A DNA stretch of 8,005 bases. Source: JARROD01 sp037384225 (GTDB lineage Bacteria; Pseudomonadota; Gammaproteobacteria; Pseudomonadales; Cellvibrionaceae). The stretch lies in assembly GCA_037384225.1 (NCBI GenBank), contig JARROD010000325.1, forward strand, positions 1 through 8,005. Direction: 5' to 3'. The notes beneath the pieces are model-generated. The model was not told the DNA's origin. It searched no databases and worked only from the letters and a program-made list of their open reading frames with translations. Below, one piece after another: positions 1 to 5,688 of this stretch; within the stretch, counting starts at the first letter, position 1, and every line of letters starts with the position of its first letter. A program made the translations under genes and the position numbers.

Positions 1-477
1 GGCGCTCTATCTCTCTCGAGCGTTCGACGGATAGCGTACTGGCCATGATGGCCGTGTTGAAAACCGGCGCTGCATTTTTACCGCTTGAGGTTCGCCAATC
101 GGCTCATCGCACTCTGGCGATTGTCGAGGCGGCAAAACCCGATCTGGTGATCGGTTGTGATCGAGCCTGTCCTTTCTGCCCCGCCGCTATTCGACAATTG
201 ACGCTGCCGGCGCTAATGGACGGTGAAACACCGGTTCTGACAGAACAAGCGCTGACGCCGCCACACATCACGATTCACTCGGACAGTACCGCTTACCTGC
301 TGTTTAGTTCCGGCAGCACCGGTGTCCCCAAAGGCGTGGGTGTCAGGCGGACGTCCGGATCGAAGGCACAAACACCCCGGCTTATTGAGAAGTTACACTT
401 TTCCCAAATAAGTGGACGAAATCATTATTCTTTGACGCAATTATCAGTCGTCCCTACTTTACAAAACATTTGCGCTA

Positions 478-506
478 TTGATAATGGTAATAATTACCAT
501 TATCAT
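478..506 (+). promoter_or_regulatory. Sigma70-like promoter embedded in the Fur box, reading right
   Basis: A -35 element TTGATA (478-483, 5 of 6 to consensus) and a -10 element TATCAT (501-506, 5 of 6) are separated by exactly 17 bases. Both hexamers coincide with the Fur dyad, so bound Fur would block RNA polymerase directly. Transcription would begin near 512-514. The mirror-image leftward promoter (ATGATA, 17 bases, TATCAA) matches less well. No convincing coding sequence follows on the + strand before the antisense exporter gene, so the target is unknown or lost. Confidence 0.65.
479..505. promoter_or_regulatory. Fur box (iron-responsive operator)
   Basis: This is a 27-base dyad with perfect 13-base arms around a central A at 492. 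It reads as the hexamers GATAAT and GGTAAT, one base, then their mirror image, ATTACC and ATTATC. This is the extended 6-6-1-6-6 arrangement that binds two overlapping Fur dimers. Bases 480-498 match the classic 19-base Fur consensus at 16 positions. Fur with Fe2+ normally represses siderophore and iron-uptake genes, which fits the neighbouring NRPS fragment. The match is seen directly; Fur binding is inferred. Confidence 0.85.
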
Positions 507-550
507 AAATATCCATCACGGTATGACCCACGCCACCCCCGGGCTCATGG

Positions 551-637
551 GGAACCTCGCGACCAAAGCGCCGGTCACCAATCTAATGCCTGAGGTGCAG
601 TTTTTACCCTACCCCTTCGGCAACACCTCGAGGTTCC
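551..637. repeat. 9-bp inverted repeat with a 69-base spacer
   Basis: GGAACCTCG at 551-559 is the exact reverse complement of CGAGGTTCC at 629-637. It lies in the geneless stretch downstream of the Fur-box promoter. It could pair in a transcript started there, but 9 bp over this distance can also occur by chance. No function is assigned. Confidence 0.35.
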
Positions 638-787
638 TATACACCATTATGGGGATTGAGCACAGTAAAGCCTCCTTTGTCGCAACCTTTCAAATAGAAC
701 CGTACTGCCAGGTAACCTTTAGGGTTTTTCCTCATTCATATATTGGCCTGGGATAAACGCGTTGAGCCTTTAGGACGAGGTCGAGGT

Positions 788-1405
788 TTACTGAAATATC
801 AGTACTATCGCCAAAACGCCAATAGTAATACTGGACAAATAGCGAATGGTTGTTTGAACCCCATCCAAATGGATTATTTTGCGACCCAGTTTATCCCCTA
901 CCAAACTAAAAAGTCCGAATATTATCAACAGCGAAACTGCCGCCAGCAAGCCCAGTTGAATAAGCTGACCATTGGCCGCGCCCTGCTCCGGCTTGACAAA
1001 CTGAGGCAGCAAAACCAATAGGAAAAGAGGATTCATCGGATTTAAAAAATTAATTAAAAAACCGCGCCGATACGAGGTAAAAAACGTCCCGGAATCATTG
1101 TCCATCGCGTCCAGTTCAAAGCGCAGATTAAAAGCCTGCCAAGCGAGGTATAATAAATATCCCGCCCCGATAATTTTCAAACAATTAAACAAGATCACCG
1201 ACGTTTGTATCACAACGGCAAGTCCTGCGACAACGGCTATAACATGGAATGTAAATCCGGTACACACACCCAGTGTAAGCGCCAGTCCGGCTTTGCGCCC
1301 CTGAAAGGTGGACTGTATAAATATAAGGGTATTATCGGGTGCCGGTACAAAGCAAAGGGGGATTATGGTCGCCAAAAAAAGGTTAACCGTTTGGATTTTC
1401 AACAT
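788..1405 (-). CDS. LysE/RhtB-family amino-acid or metabolite exporter
   Basis: This is a 205-residue inner-membrane protein of the usual length for RhtB/LysE exporters, which use the proton gradient to export amino acids and derivatives such as homoserine, threonine or homoserine lactone. Family marks are the N-terminal Pro-rich signature (PAPDN, residues 21-25; usually PGPD), the QGRKAGLALTLGVCTG stretch (35-50), the GAGYLLYLAWQAF helix (80-92) and the NFLNPMNPLFLLVLLPQF segment (119-136). About six hydrophobic helices are visible. The ATG at 1403-1405 has a good ribosome-binding site on the minus strand (AAGGAAAC, about 9 bases upstream). The gene is convergent to the Fur-box promoter on the left and divergent from the luxR-type gene on the right, so it is probably monocistronic. 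The substrate cannot be read from sequence. The family call is firm. Confidence 0.9.
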   Translation of the reverse strand: MLKIQTVNLFLATIIPLCFVPAPDNTLIFIQSTFQGRKAGLALTLGVCTGFTFHVIAVVAGLAVVIQTSVILFNCLKIIGAGYLLYLAWQAFNLRFELDAMDNDSGTFFTSYRRGFLINFLNPMNPLFLLVLLPQFVKPEQGAANGQLIQLGLLAAVSLLIIFGLFSLVGDKLGRKIIHLDGVQTTIRYLSSITIGVLAIVLIFQ

Positions 1406-1672
1406 CTATTCTTGTTTCCTTAATAATAATTAATTTCCAGATAGTCTTGGGGCTTTATTTTACTATTCATAATTGTATTTTCATCAGGCTGATTTACACG
1501 ATAACAATACCGAAAATAAGCTTGACATACAAAATTTTGATGCAAATTCAGGGTGGAATCACACCCGGGGTAATCTACTGCGGGGATTTTGCGTATCAAT
1601 ACGTATGGCTAGAGAGGGGATGAGGAACATAATGATTATTACCTGACAGTCAACGCAGGAATAATATTAGCT
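1406..1672. promoter_or_regulatory. Divergent intergenic region between exporter and luxR-type gene
   Basis: These 267 AT-rich bases must carry promoters for both flanking genes. Facing right there is a perfect -35 hexamer TTGACA at 1522-1527, but no good -10 element at 16-18 bases (best guesses AATTCA or AAATTC). The promoter may therefore need an activator. A short dyad GGGTG-N6-CACCC lies at 1551-1566, and a palindrome ATACGTAT lies near 1599-1606. Closer to the start codon are an ATAAT-G-ATTAT dyad (1629-1639) and the lux-box-like element (1641-1660). I could not place the leftward promoter with confidence. Confidence 0.45.
1641..1660 (+). promoter_or_regulatory. lux-box-like operator overlapping the luxR ribosome-binding site
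   Basis: The element reads ACCTG-N10-CAGGA. Its half-sites (CCTG at 1642-1645, CAGG at 1656-1659) and their 10-base spacing are exactly those of the classic Vibrio fischeri lux box (ACCTG-N10-CAGGT). It ends 12 bases before the ATG of the LuxR-type gene and includes the AGGA (1657-1660) that is the only Shine-Dalgarno candidate. That position suggests autorepression rather than activation. The pattern is seen directly; binding by the adjacent regulator is inferred. Confidence 0.5.
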
Positions 1673-2560
1673 ATGAATACTACTGCGAGCAAAGCACTCA
1701 TAGAGCAGACATCAGCGCCAGGTTCAACACCCGAAAAGCAACTTGTGGAATACGAGTCTCTCGACGACAACGGGGAAAACTCTACAGTCCAGGAAATCCA
1801 ATTTTATTGGCAGCTCGCCCGCGCCGAGGATAAAGACGACTTTGAAAGGCGTGTCGTGGAAGTGATCAATAAGCTGGGTTTTTCCGATTTTTATTATGGC
1901 CTGGTGGCAACCCGAATGGGAGTCAATGGAAATATAGCCAGCAGCCGGAATGACCTGTTTGAAATCTATGTAAAGGAGGAGTTTTATTGTCACGATATGA
2001 TTCTCCAACACTGTGAATTCAGTGAAAATCCGATTTTCATGTCCACTGTTGAAAGTTATATTTCCAGTGCGCCTTTTCAGACAGAGCAATTCAAGCTCAC
2101 CGGGGAAATAATCAATTTCTATAAAAAACATCACTACTACGATATTTATAATATTCCGTTTAAATCACAGACCGGTTCCGGTAATGCAATATTTTCGGTA
2201 ACTAAAAAACACTGTGCCCAACCTGAATTTAGGCAGTTGGTCAGCAATTCGAAATCGGTATTGCACCTTTTGGCAGAAGCTATCGACTATATCGGCGGCA
2301 CCAAGTTTCCTGGTTATTTCGGCCCGCTGAAGTCCCGCGAACCTGCCGTTATCACACCTAAACCACTGCGTCTCCTGGAGACGCTGGCGAAAAAGAACAT
2401 GACACTTAAAAAAGCCGCGGAGCAGCTGTGTATCAGCCTGGATACAGCAAATAAACATATTGCTTCCGCAAAAAAGGCATTGGGGGCAAGCACACAAGCT
2501 TCAGCCGTTTACATGGCGCTAAAAAAAGGGTTAATCAGCTGTGACATTGAGGACAACTAA
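1673..2560 (+). CDS. LuxR-family transcriptional regulator with autoinducer-domain fold
   Basis: This 295-residue regulator is longer than typical quorum-sensing LuxR proteins (about 235-250) because of a polar N-terminal extension of about 40 residues. Residues 42-205 resemble the autoinducer-binding domain (FYWQLARAEDKDDFERRV, then INKLGFSDFYYGLV). Residues 225-288 form the LuxR/GerE helix-turn-helix (ITPKPLRLLETLAKKNMT, KAAEQLCISLDTANKHI, then AVYMALKKGLI). The pocket is divergent: the usual DP following the second aromatic cluster appears as NP (119-120), and the conserved Trp/Tyr residues and the Gly of the G-x-x-x-P strand cannot be placed. It may therefore sense something other than a standard acyl-homoserine lactone, or nothing. 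No luxI-type synthase is present, so it looks like a LuxR solo. The ATG at 1673 has AGGA 12 bases upstream, which is rather far, but no better start exists. Its last 20 bases overlap the next gene. Confidence 0.85.
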   Translation: MNTTASKALIEQTSAPGSTPEKQLVEYESLDDNGENSTVQEIQFYWQLARAEDKDDFERRVVEVINKLGFSDFYYGLVATRMGVNGNIASSRNDLFEIYVKEEFYCHDMILQHCEFSENPIFMSTVESYISSAPFQTEQFKLTGEIINFYKKHHYYDIYNIPFKSQTGSGNAIFSVTKKHCAQPEFRQLVSNSKSVLHLLAEAIDYIGGTKFPGYFGPLKSREPAVITPKPLRLLETLAKKNMTLKKAAEQLCISLDTANKHIASAKKALGASTQASAVYMALKKGLISCDIEDN

Positions 2561-3083
2561 TCAATTGTATAGCCGTAAATTTTCCGGCCAGCTTAGTTAC
2601 AATGATTCAAAGGGTAAATTAATTCGTCTGTATATTAAGGAATACCCGTCGCTAACGGACTACGACGACAAGTACAGGTTAGTAAATCAACAGTTTGTCT
2701 GTGGCGTGCCACTAAACCCGACTTTGCGCCCGGATTTTGACATAACCGACTATCGCGACAGAGATCCGGAAGAGTTGGAAGATTGGGAAAATACGCCTTA
2801 TATTGTCAGCAGAAACTGGGAACAGATCGAAGAGGCTCTTATCAGGGATATGGAAATACTTAAGGCGCACTCTCCGCACAAATATGCTTCTCAACTCAAT
2901 GCCATGGTGGAACATCTCAGCCTGGGCAGAACCGAATGGTTTAAAGCCTACCCGAGTGGAACTTGTTATGAGGTCCGCTGCCTTGATCGACGCTTTTCCG
3001 AACGCCCTTCGGTGTGGGGAACAACCTCAACACTGATCGCGGCAATAAAGCTCGCAAAAAACGGGAAAGAGCCTGAAGCTTAG
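2541..3083 (+). CDS. Hypothetical protein coupled to the LuxR-type regulator
   Basis: I do not recognise this 180-residue protein. It has no signal peptide or membrane segment and is polar, with a very acidic middle (DFDITDYRDRDPEELEDWEN, about 65-84). The C-terminal half has alternating helix-like stretches and ends in a pattern suggestive of a small alpha/beta domain (WFKAYPSGTCYEVRCLDR, 133-150, then a Gly-Thr-Thr and a helix). It lacks the motifs of LuxI synthases. The GTG at 2541 lies inside the end of the luxR-type gene, implying translational coupling. A TTG at 2565, preceded by GAGGA at 2549-2553, is an alternative start, so the first eight residues are uncertain. Its position suggests a partner, modulator or target of the LuxR protein, but that is inference. 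The long open frame, coupling and protein-like composition support it as real. Confidence 0.7.
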   Translation: MTLRTTNQLYSRKFSGQLSYNDSKGKLIRLYIKEYPSLTDYDDKYRLVNQQFVCGVPLNPTLRPDFDITDYRDRDPEELEDWENTPYIVSRNWEQIEEALIRDMEILKAHSPHKYASQLNAMVEHLSLGRTEWFKAYPSGTCYEVRCLDRRFSERPSVWGTTSTLIAAIKLAKNGKEPEA

Positions 3084-3111
3084 ACTTCAATAAAAACCCA
3101 ATCATAGAGGC

Positions 3112-3143
3112 GTGTACGAAGCACCTCTCAGCTTCATGTACAC
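3112..3143. repeat. Imperfect hairpin GTGTACGAAGC / GCTTC-AT-GTACAC
   Basis: GTGTACGAAGC (3112-3122) pairs with bases 3131-3143 across an 8-base loop, with a two-base AT bulge in the right arm. It lies 28 bases after the stop of the hypothetical gene. It has no U-run, so it is not a standard intrinsic terminator, although it may still end or protect that transcript. Confidence 0.5.
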
Positions 3144-3158
3144 CCAAAAATATCTTTC

Positions 3159-3199
3159 ATACATTAATGTATATCAAAAGCGCTTTGAGTATACATTAA
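3159..3199. repeat. Triple ATACATTAA palindromic array
   Basis: Bases 3159-3172 form a perfect 14-base palindrome (ATACATTAATGTAT). Its right part, TTAATGTATA (3164-3173), pairs again with TATACATTAA (3190-3199). The DNA between them is itself nearly self-complementary (TCAAA, AGCGC, TTTGA). The motif thus occurs three times in alternating orientation within 41 bases, as in operators bound by cooperative dimers. The last copy runs into the left arm of the 28-bp inverted repeat. Confidence 0.6.
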
Positions 3200-3288
3200 C
3201 CTCATCGTTGCATAAATTTTCGGCCCAGAACGACTTGGCTGCCCTAAAAACTTTTGAGCTCGAAAATTTATGCAACGATGAGGTTAAT
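3195..3288. repeat. Perfect 28-bp inverted repeat around a 38-base loop
   Basis: Bases 3195-3222 are the exact reverse complement of 3261-3288, with no mismatch. The outer ends read ATTAACC and GGTTAAT, and the inner ends read TTTTCG and CGAAAA. The 38-base centre (3223-3260) has no obvious symmetry of its own. No U-run follows, and the stem is too long and AT-rich for an ordinary terminator. The outermost TTAA on each side (3196-3199 and 3284-3287) could be read as duplicated target sites of a tiny MITE-like element, but TTAA is itself palindromic, so this is weak. As RNA it would form a very stable hairpin; as DNA it could extrude a cruciform. Confidence 0.9.
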
Positions 3289-3311
3289 AATTCTGCGATT
3301 ATTTCACCAGG

Positions 3312-3340
3312 TTATTAACCACAATATTGTCACATAAAAT
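3312..3340 (+). promoter_or_regulatory. Possible promoter of the kinase operon
   Basis: A good -10 hexamer TAAAAT (3335-3340, 5 of 6) lies 17 bases after a poor -35 TTATTA (3312-3317, 3 of 6). Short dyads overlap it: GGTTA-T-TAACC (3310-3320), ACAATATTGT (3321-3330) and TAAAATG-N7-CATTTTA (3335-3355). These could be operator sites. A TTGACT at 3387-3392 lacks a matching -10. The assignment is tentative. The leader to the ATG at 3471 would be about 120 bases. Confidence 0.3.
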
Positions 3341-3470
3341 GCTCTAAACATTTTACAGCGTTAAAAAAATACGCTAATCGGTATAGTTGACTTCTTCTTT
3401 GTCCCGTACTCGCCATCTTCACTAACGTTTATCAACGAATCGACGCAGTGCCCACAGTTTCGGAATAAAT

Positions 3471-5660
3471 ATGGAAAAGATCACTGCAAAGCCAGACCAG
3501 AAAACGTCCGAACAGCGGGCGCAGGCGTCTATCGACCTTCTCCGTACTTTTCATTTTCCTCTCTGGGCTCTGGTGCTTACCCTGTTTTTCTGTCTGCTGC
3601 CGTTTGTGAATTTTTTAGGTGCTGATGTCGGCAGTCTGAGTCAACCCTTTGGCATTAAAGAACTGACGGAGTGGCAGTTATCCAAGTCCAGCCCACAATT
3701 GTTCGATTATATGTATACCCATCTGCGTGGAGGCGGCTATCACAGCCTACTGGAATGGAGTGCTGTGATGCTGGCAATTCTGTGCTCCGCTATAGCGCTG
3801 TTGCACTACTCCATCGATAAGGATATTACCGGGCTTCTGATCGGCCTGGCTTTATTGAGCAGTGGTGTCACGGATGCTTTCCACACCCTAACAGGTATCC
3901 GATTAATTGACGCTGCGTCACAAAGCGAGCTGTTGATCCCCTTTAGCTGGACCTTGTCCCGCGGCTTTACCGCTTTGGCGCTGCTGATCTCGGCAATCAC
4001 CCTTTACGCCGACCGGCGAAGCTACCACTTAACCTTAAAGCATGCCATCTGTATAGGCGCAATAATGCTGATTGCGGCTTACGGTTTAGGCATGTATATG
4101 GCGGTCAGCGACACACCACAGCGGCCAACGCTTCAAAATACCGTTTACCGNNNNNNNNNNNNNNNNNNNNNNNNNNNNNNNNNNNNNNNNNNNNNNNNNN
4201 NNNNNNNNNNNNNNNNNNNNNNNNNNNNNNNNNNNNNNNNNNNNNNNNNCCGACCGGGATATTTTACTGTCATGCTGCTGTTGAGTCTGATGCCCTGTGC
4301 AATGGCTGAACTTTATTTAATGGCCGGATCCAAAGCGCTCTTCGACCACTATTTCAATAGCGCCCACGGTTTGAAGATATTCGCCTACACACTGCCTTTT
4401 ATCGGCTATATGCTAGATCTGCGAGCCATTATTGTGAGCCAGCAGAAACAGCAGAAACAACTGGTGGAATTGAACAATTCCCTGCAGGAATCGGAACACC
4501 GCCTCAGTACCATCAACAAACTGCTACCGGTGGGATTGATCGTCGTCAACAGTGAAGGCCAGATAGTCAACGCCAATCAGTACGCATTGGAGTTATTCGA
4601 ATACAGAGAAGCCGAGCTGGTGGGGGCGAATGTGGACAAACTTGTCCCCTGCGCTGTGCGCGGGCGCCACCAGAGTCTGCGCGAGAGCTACAACAAAAAC
4701 CCTAAACAGCGACGTATGGCCAGCCAGATTGAATTTCTTAAAGGGGTGACTCGCAACAATCGGGAAATCGTTCTGGAAATAGGCCTTGCGCCGATCAATC
4801 TCGGGGGGCGATCCCATACGCTGGCCTGCGTGCTCAATATCAATGAGCGCAAGATGCTGTTGGATGACCTGAACGAAAAAAATCAGGCCATGAATCGGGC
4901 CATCGTGAAGCTAACCCAATCGAATGAACAGTTGGAACGCTTTGCCTTTGTATGCTCCCACGATCTGCAGGAACCGGTGCGTATGGTGCAAAGCTTCAGT
5001 GAACTGCTGGAACGGCGCCTGAAAGACAATTTGACGGAAAAGGAACGGGAGTACCTCTACTTTATTACCGACGGCGCCAAGCGGGCGCGGGATATGATTA
5101 ACGATATCTTGTTATTCTGCCGCCTGGACCAACCCATGGGCAGCCGTAAACTGGTGAACCTAAGTGAAATCTGCCGGCAGGTGCACCACACACTGCAGGC
5201 CGATATCCAGGAGAAACAAGGGCGTTTCACCTGGAGCGAAAACCTGCCAATTCTGCACGCTGTTCCCTCACAGTTGTTCCAGCTGATACTCAACCTGGTA
5301 CACAATGGGCTCAAGTTTAATCGCAGTGAGATGCCCGAAGTGTTCCTCACCGCTTGCCGCCAGGAAGGTATCTCAAACCAGAACAGACCGCATCAGAGTG
5401 AATTGTGGCGGATTAAAATCACAGATAATGGCATAGGTATCAATGAAAAATATCAACAGAAAATTTTCCAGATTTTTGAACGTTTGAATACCAAAAGTGA
5501 ATTTCCCGGAACAGGTATTGGCCTGGCCATCTGCAGAAAAATTGCCGAGCAGCACGAGGCCGAATTAACGCTGCGTTCTGAGGAAAACAAAGGCACTACC
5601 TTTATATTAATGTGGCCCGGACAAACCGCCGTTGAAGTGCCTGTGGCGGCAGCTAATTAG
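3471..5660 (+). CDS. Membrane sensor histidine kinase: MASE3-like, PAS, HisKA, HATPase
   Basis: This is an inner-membrane kinase of about 729 residues, counting 34 unknown ones. Residues 30-320 hold about seven hydrophobic helices. The stretches GGGYHSLLEWSAVMLA, SSGVTDAFHTLTG and FDHYFNSAHGLKIFAYTLPF resemble the MASE3 sensory domain, whose ligand is unknown. A short coiled coil (about 323-345) leads to a PAS domain (about 342-460; LLPVGLIVVNSEGQIVNANQ). The phosphoacceptor is His497 in FVCSHDLQEPVR, the type found with phytochrome-like kinases. The ATPase domain has an N-box with Asn612 (LVHNGLKF), a G1 box TDNGIG (651-656), an F-box FQIFERL and a G2 box GTGIGLAI (680-687). All residues needed for autophosphorylation are present. 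A weak CGGAA site precedes the ATG. A scaffold gap interrupts codons 227-260, but the frame agrees on both sides. It heads the signalling operon, 28 bases from the next gene. Confidence 0.9.
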   Translation: MEKITAKPDQKTSEQRAQASIDLLRTFHFPLWALVLTLFFCLLPFVNFLGADVGSLSQPFGIKELTEWQLSKSSPQLFDYMYTHLRGGGYHSLLEWSAVMLAILCSAIALLHYSIDKDITGLLIGLALLSSGVTDAFHTLTGIRLIDAASQSELLIPFSWTLSRGFTALALLISAITLYADRRSYHLTLKHAICIGAIMLIAAYGLGMYMAVSDTPQRPTLQNTVYXXXXXXXXXXXXXXXXXXXXXXXXXXXXXXXXXXRPGYFTVMLLLSLMPCAMAELYLMAGSKALFDHYFNSAHGLKIFAYTLPFIGYMLDLRAIIVSQQKQQKQLVELNNSLQESEHRLSTINKLLPVGLIVVNSEGQIVNANQYALELFEYREAELVGANVDKLVPCAVRGRHQSLRESYNKNPKQRRMASQIEFLKGVTRNNREIVLEIGLAPINLGGRSHTLACVLNINERKMLLDDLNEKNQAMNRAIVKLTQSNEQLERFAFVCSHDLQEPVRMVQSFSELLERRLKDNLTEKEREYLYFITDGAKRARDMINDILLFCRLDQPMGSRKLVNLSEICRQVHHTLQADIQEKQGRFTWSENLPILHAVPSQLFQLILNLVHNGLKFNRSEMPEVFLTACRQEGISNQNRPHQSELWRIKITDNGIGINEKYQQKIFQIFERLNTKSEFPGTGIGLAICRKIAEQHEAELTLRSEENKGTTFILMWPGQTAVEVPVAAAN
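4151..4249. other. Assembly gap (99 N)
   Basis: This is a run of 99 undetermined bases inside the membrane sensor part of the kinase. The flanking coding frames agree if the gap is a multiple of three, and membrane-domain similarity continues on the right (RPGYFTVMLLLSLMPCAMAE). True gap length may differ, so the kinase length is approximate. Frameshift or insertion within the gap cannot be excluded. Confidence 0.99.
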
Positions 5661-5676
5661 GCTCCCGTGCACCACC

Positions 5677-5683
5677 AGGAGGA
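5677..5683 (+). promoter_or_regulatory. Strong Shine-Dalgarno that fixes the start of the first receiver gene
   Basis: AGGAGGA, a near-perfect anti-16S match, lies five bases before the ATG at 5689. The frame is also open from an earlier ATG at 5632, but that start would overlap the kinase gene and add 19 residues unlike any receiver. It is the best ribosome-binding site in the operon, suggesting that this receiver is made at a high level. Confidence 0.85.
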
Positions 5684-5688
5684 CAGTG

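Larger units (their letters stand above)
3..593 (+). pseudogene. NRPS adenylation domain fragment, broken after the A3 motif
   Basis: The frame is open from the left edge, so the true start lies outside the window. Bases 3-344 encode the N-terminal part of an amino-acid adenylation domain, which activates an amino acid as its aminoacyl-AMP for an NRPS assembly line. An A2-like stretch (AVLKTGAAFLPLE, about 51-89) is followed by the A3 phosphate-binding loop (LLFSSGSTGVPKGVGV, about 297-344). In a real domain A3 is followed by some 300 more residues carrying A4 to A10 (including the Asp of A7 and the Lys of A10), then a carrier protein. Here similarity stops within a codon or two of A3, and the frame drifts through unrelated, low-quality sequence to a TGA at 591-593. 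None of A4-A10 is present. It is therefore a truncated gene, a deletion remnant or an assembly misjoin. Substrate cannot be predicted because the specificity pocket (A4-A5) is missing. The adenylation call is secure; the cause of the break is not known. Confidence 0.85.
345..787. other. 443-base stretch with no recognisable gene
   Basis: This region lies between the NRPS break and the stop codon of the exporter gene. Reading frames here are short, and none shows a recognisable domain or a good ribosome-binding site. One frame runs from an ATG at 523 to 756 (77 codons) just downstream of the Fur-box promoter, but it has no Shine-Dalgarno sequence and its composition looks random. The clear signals are the Fur operator and overlapping promoter at 478-506 and a 9-bp inverted repeat at 551-559/629-637. 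The likeliest reading is decayed intergenic DNA left by a rearrangement. A Fur-controlled small RNA starting near 513 is possible, but I see no convincing terminator. Confidence 0.6.
3084..3470. other. 387-base intergenic region dense in inverted repeats
   Basis: No credible gene lies between the stop of the hypothetical gene and the start of the kinase operon. The stretch is AT-rich and contains, from left to right: a hairpin at 3112-3143, overlapping ATACATTAA-type palindromes at 3159-3199, a perfect 28-bp inverted repeat at 3195-3288, and several short dyads at 3310-3375 around a possible promoter. It must hold the operon promoter and could include a small mobile-element remnant or a structured RNA. 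Confidence 0.65.

Noticed and set aside
341..388. Short out-of-frame continuation after A3 ending RIEGTNTPAY and a TGA, which might be the tail of another protein
   Set aside because: Fourteen or fifteen residues are too few to identify. It could be chance sequence at the breakpoint.
712..729. AACC-loop-GGTT plus five T as a terminator for a Fur-controlled RNA
   Set aside because: A four-pair stem is too weak to support the call.
523..756. 77-codon frame just after the Fur-box promoter
   Set aside because: It has no ribosome-binding site, no recognisable motif and unnatural composition. It is kept only as a remote possibility for what the promoter drives.
743..1021. Plus-strand frame of 92 codons
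   Set aside because: It is a shadow of the exporter gene on the other strand, and its lysine/glutamine-rich composition has no protein-like pattern.
3074..3095. TGAAG-N6-CTTCA hairpin at the stop of the hypothetical gene as a terminator
   Set aside because: The stem is only five pairs and is followed by A-rich rather than T-rich sequence on the + strand.
3195..3288. Integron attC site
   Set aside because: The repeat is perfect, without extrahelical bases, and the GTTRRRY/RYYYAAC core sites are absent.
3112..3318. 68-codon GTG frame through the inverted-repeat region
   Set aside because: It is encoded largely by the arms of the 28-bp repeat. AGAGG lies only one base before the GTG, and no motif is visible.
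5632..5688. Upstream ATG extension of the first receiver gene
   Set aside because: It would overlap the kinase gene and add residues unlike any receiver. The AGGAGGA at 5677-5683 clearly serves the ATG at 5689.
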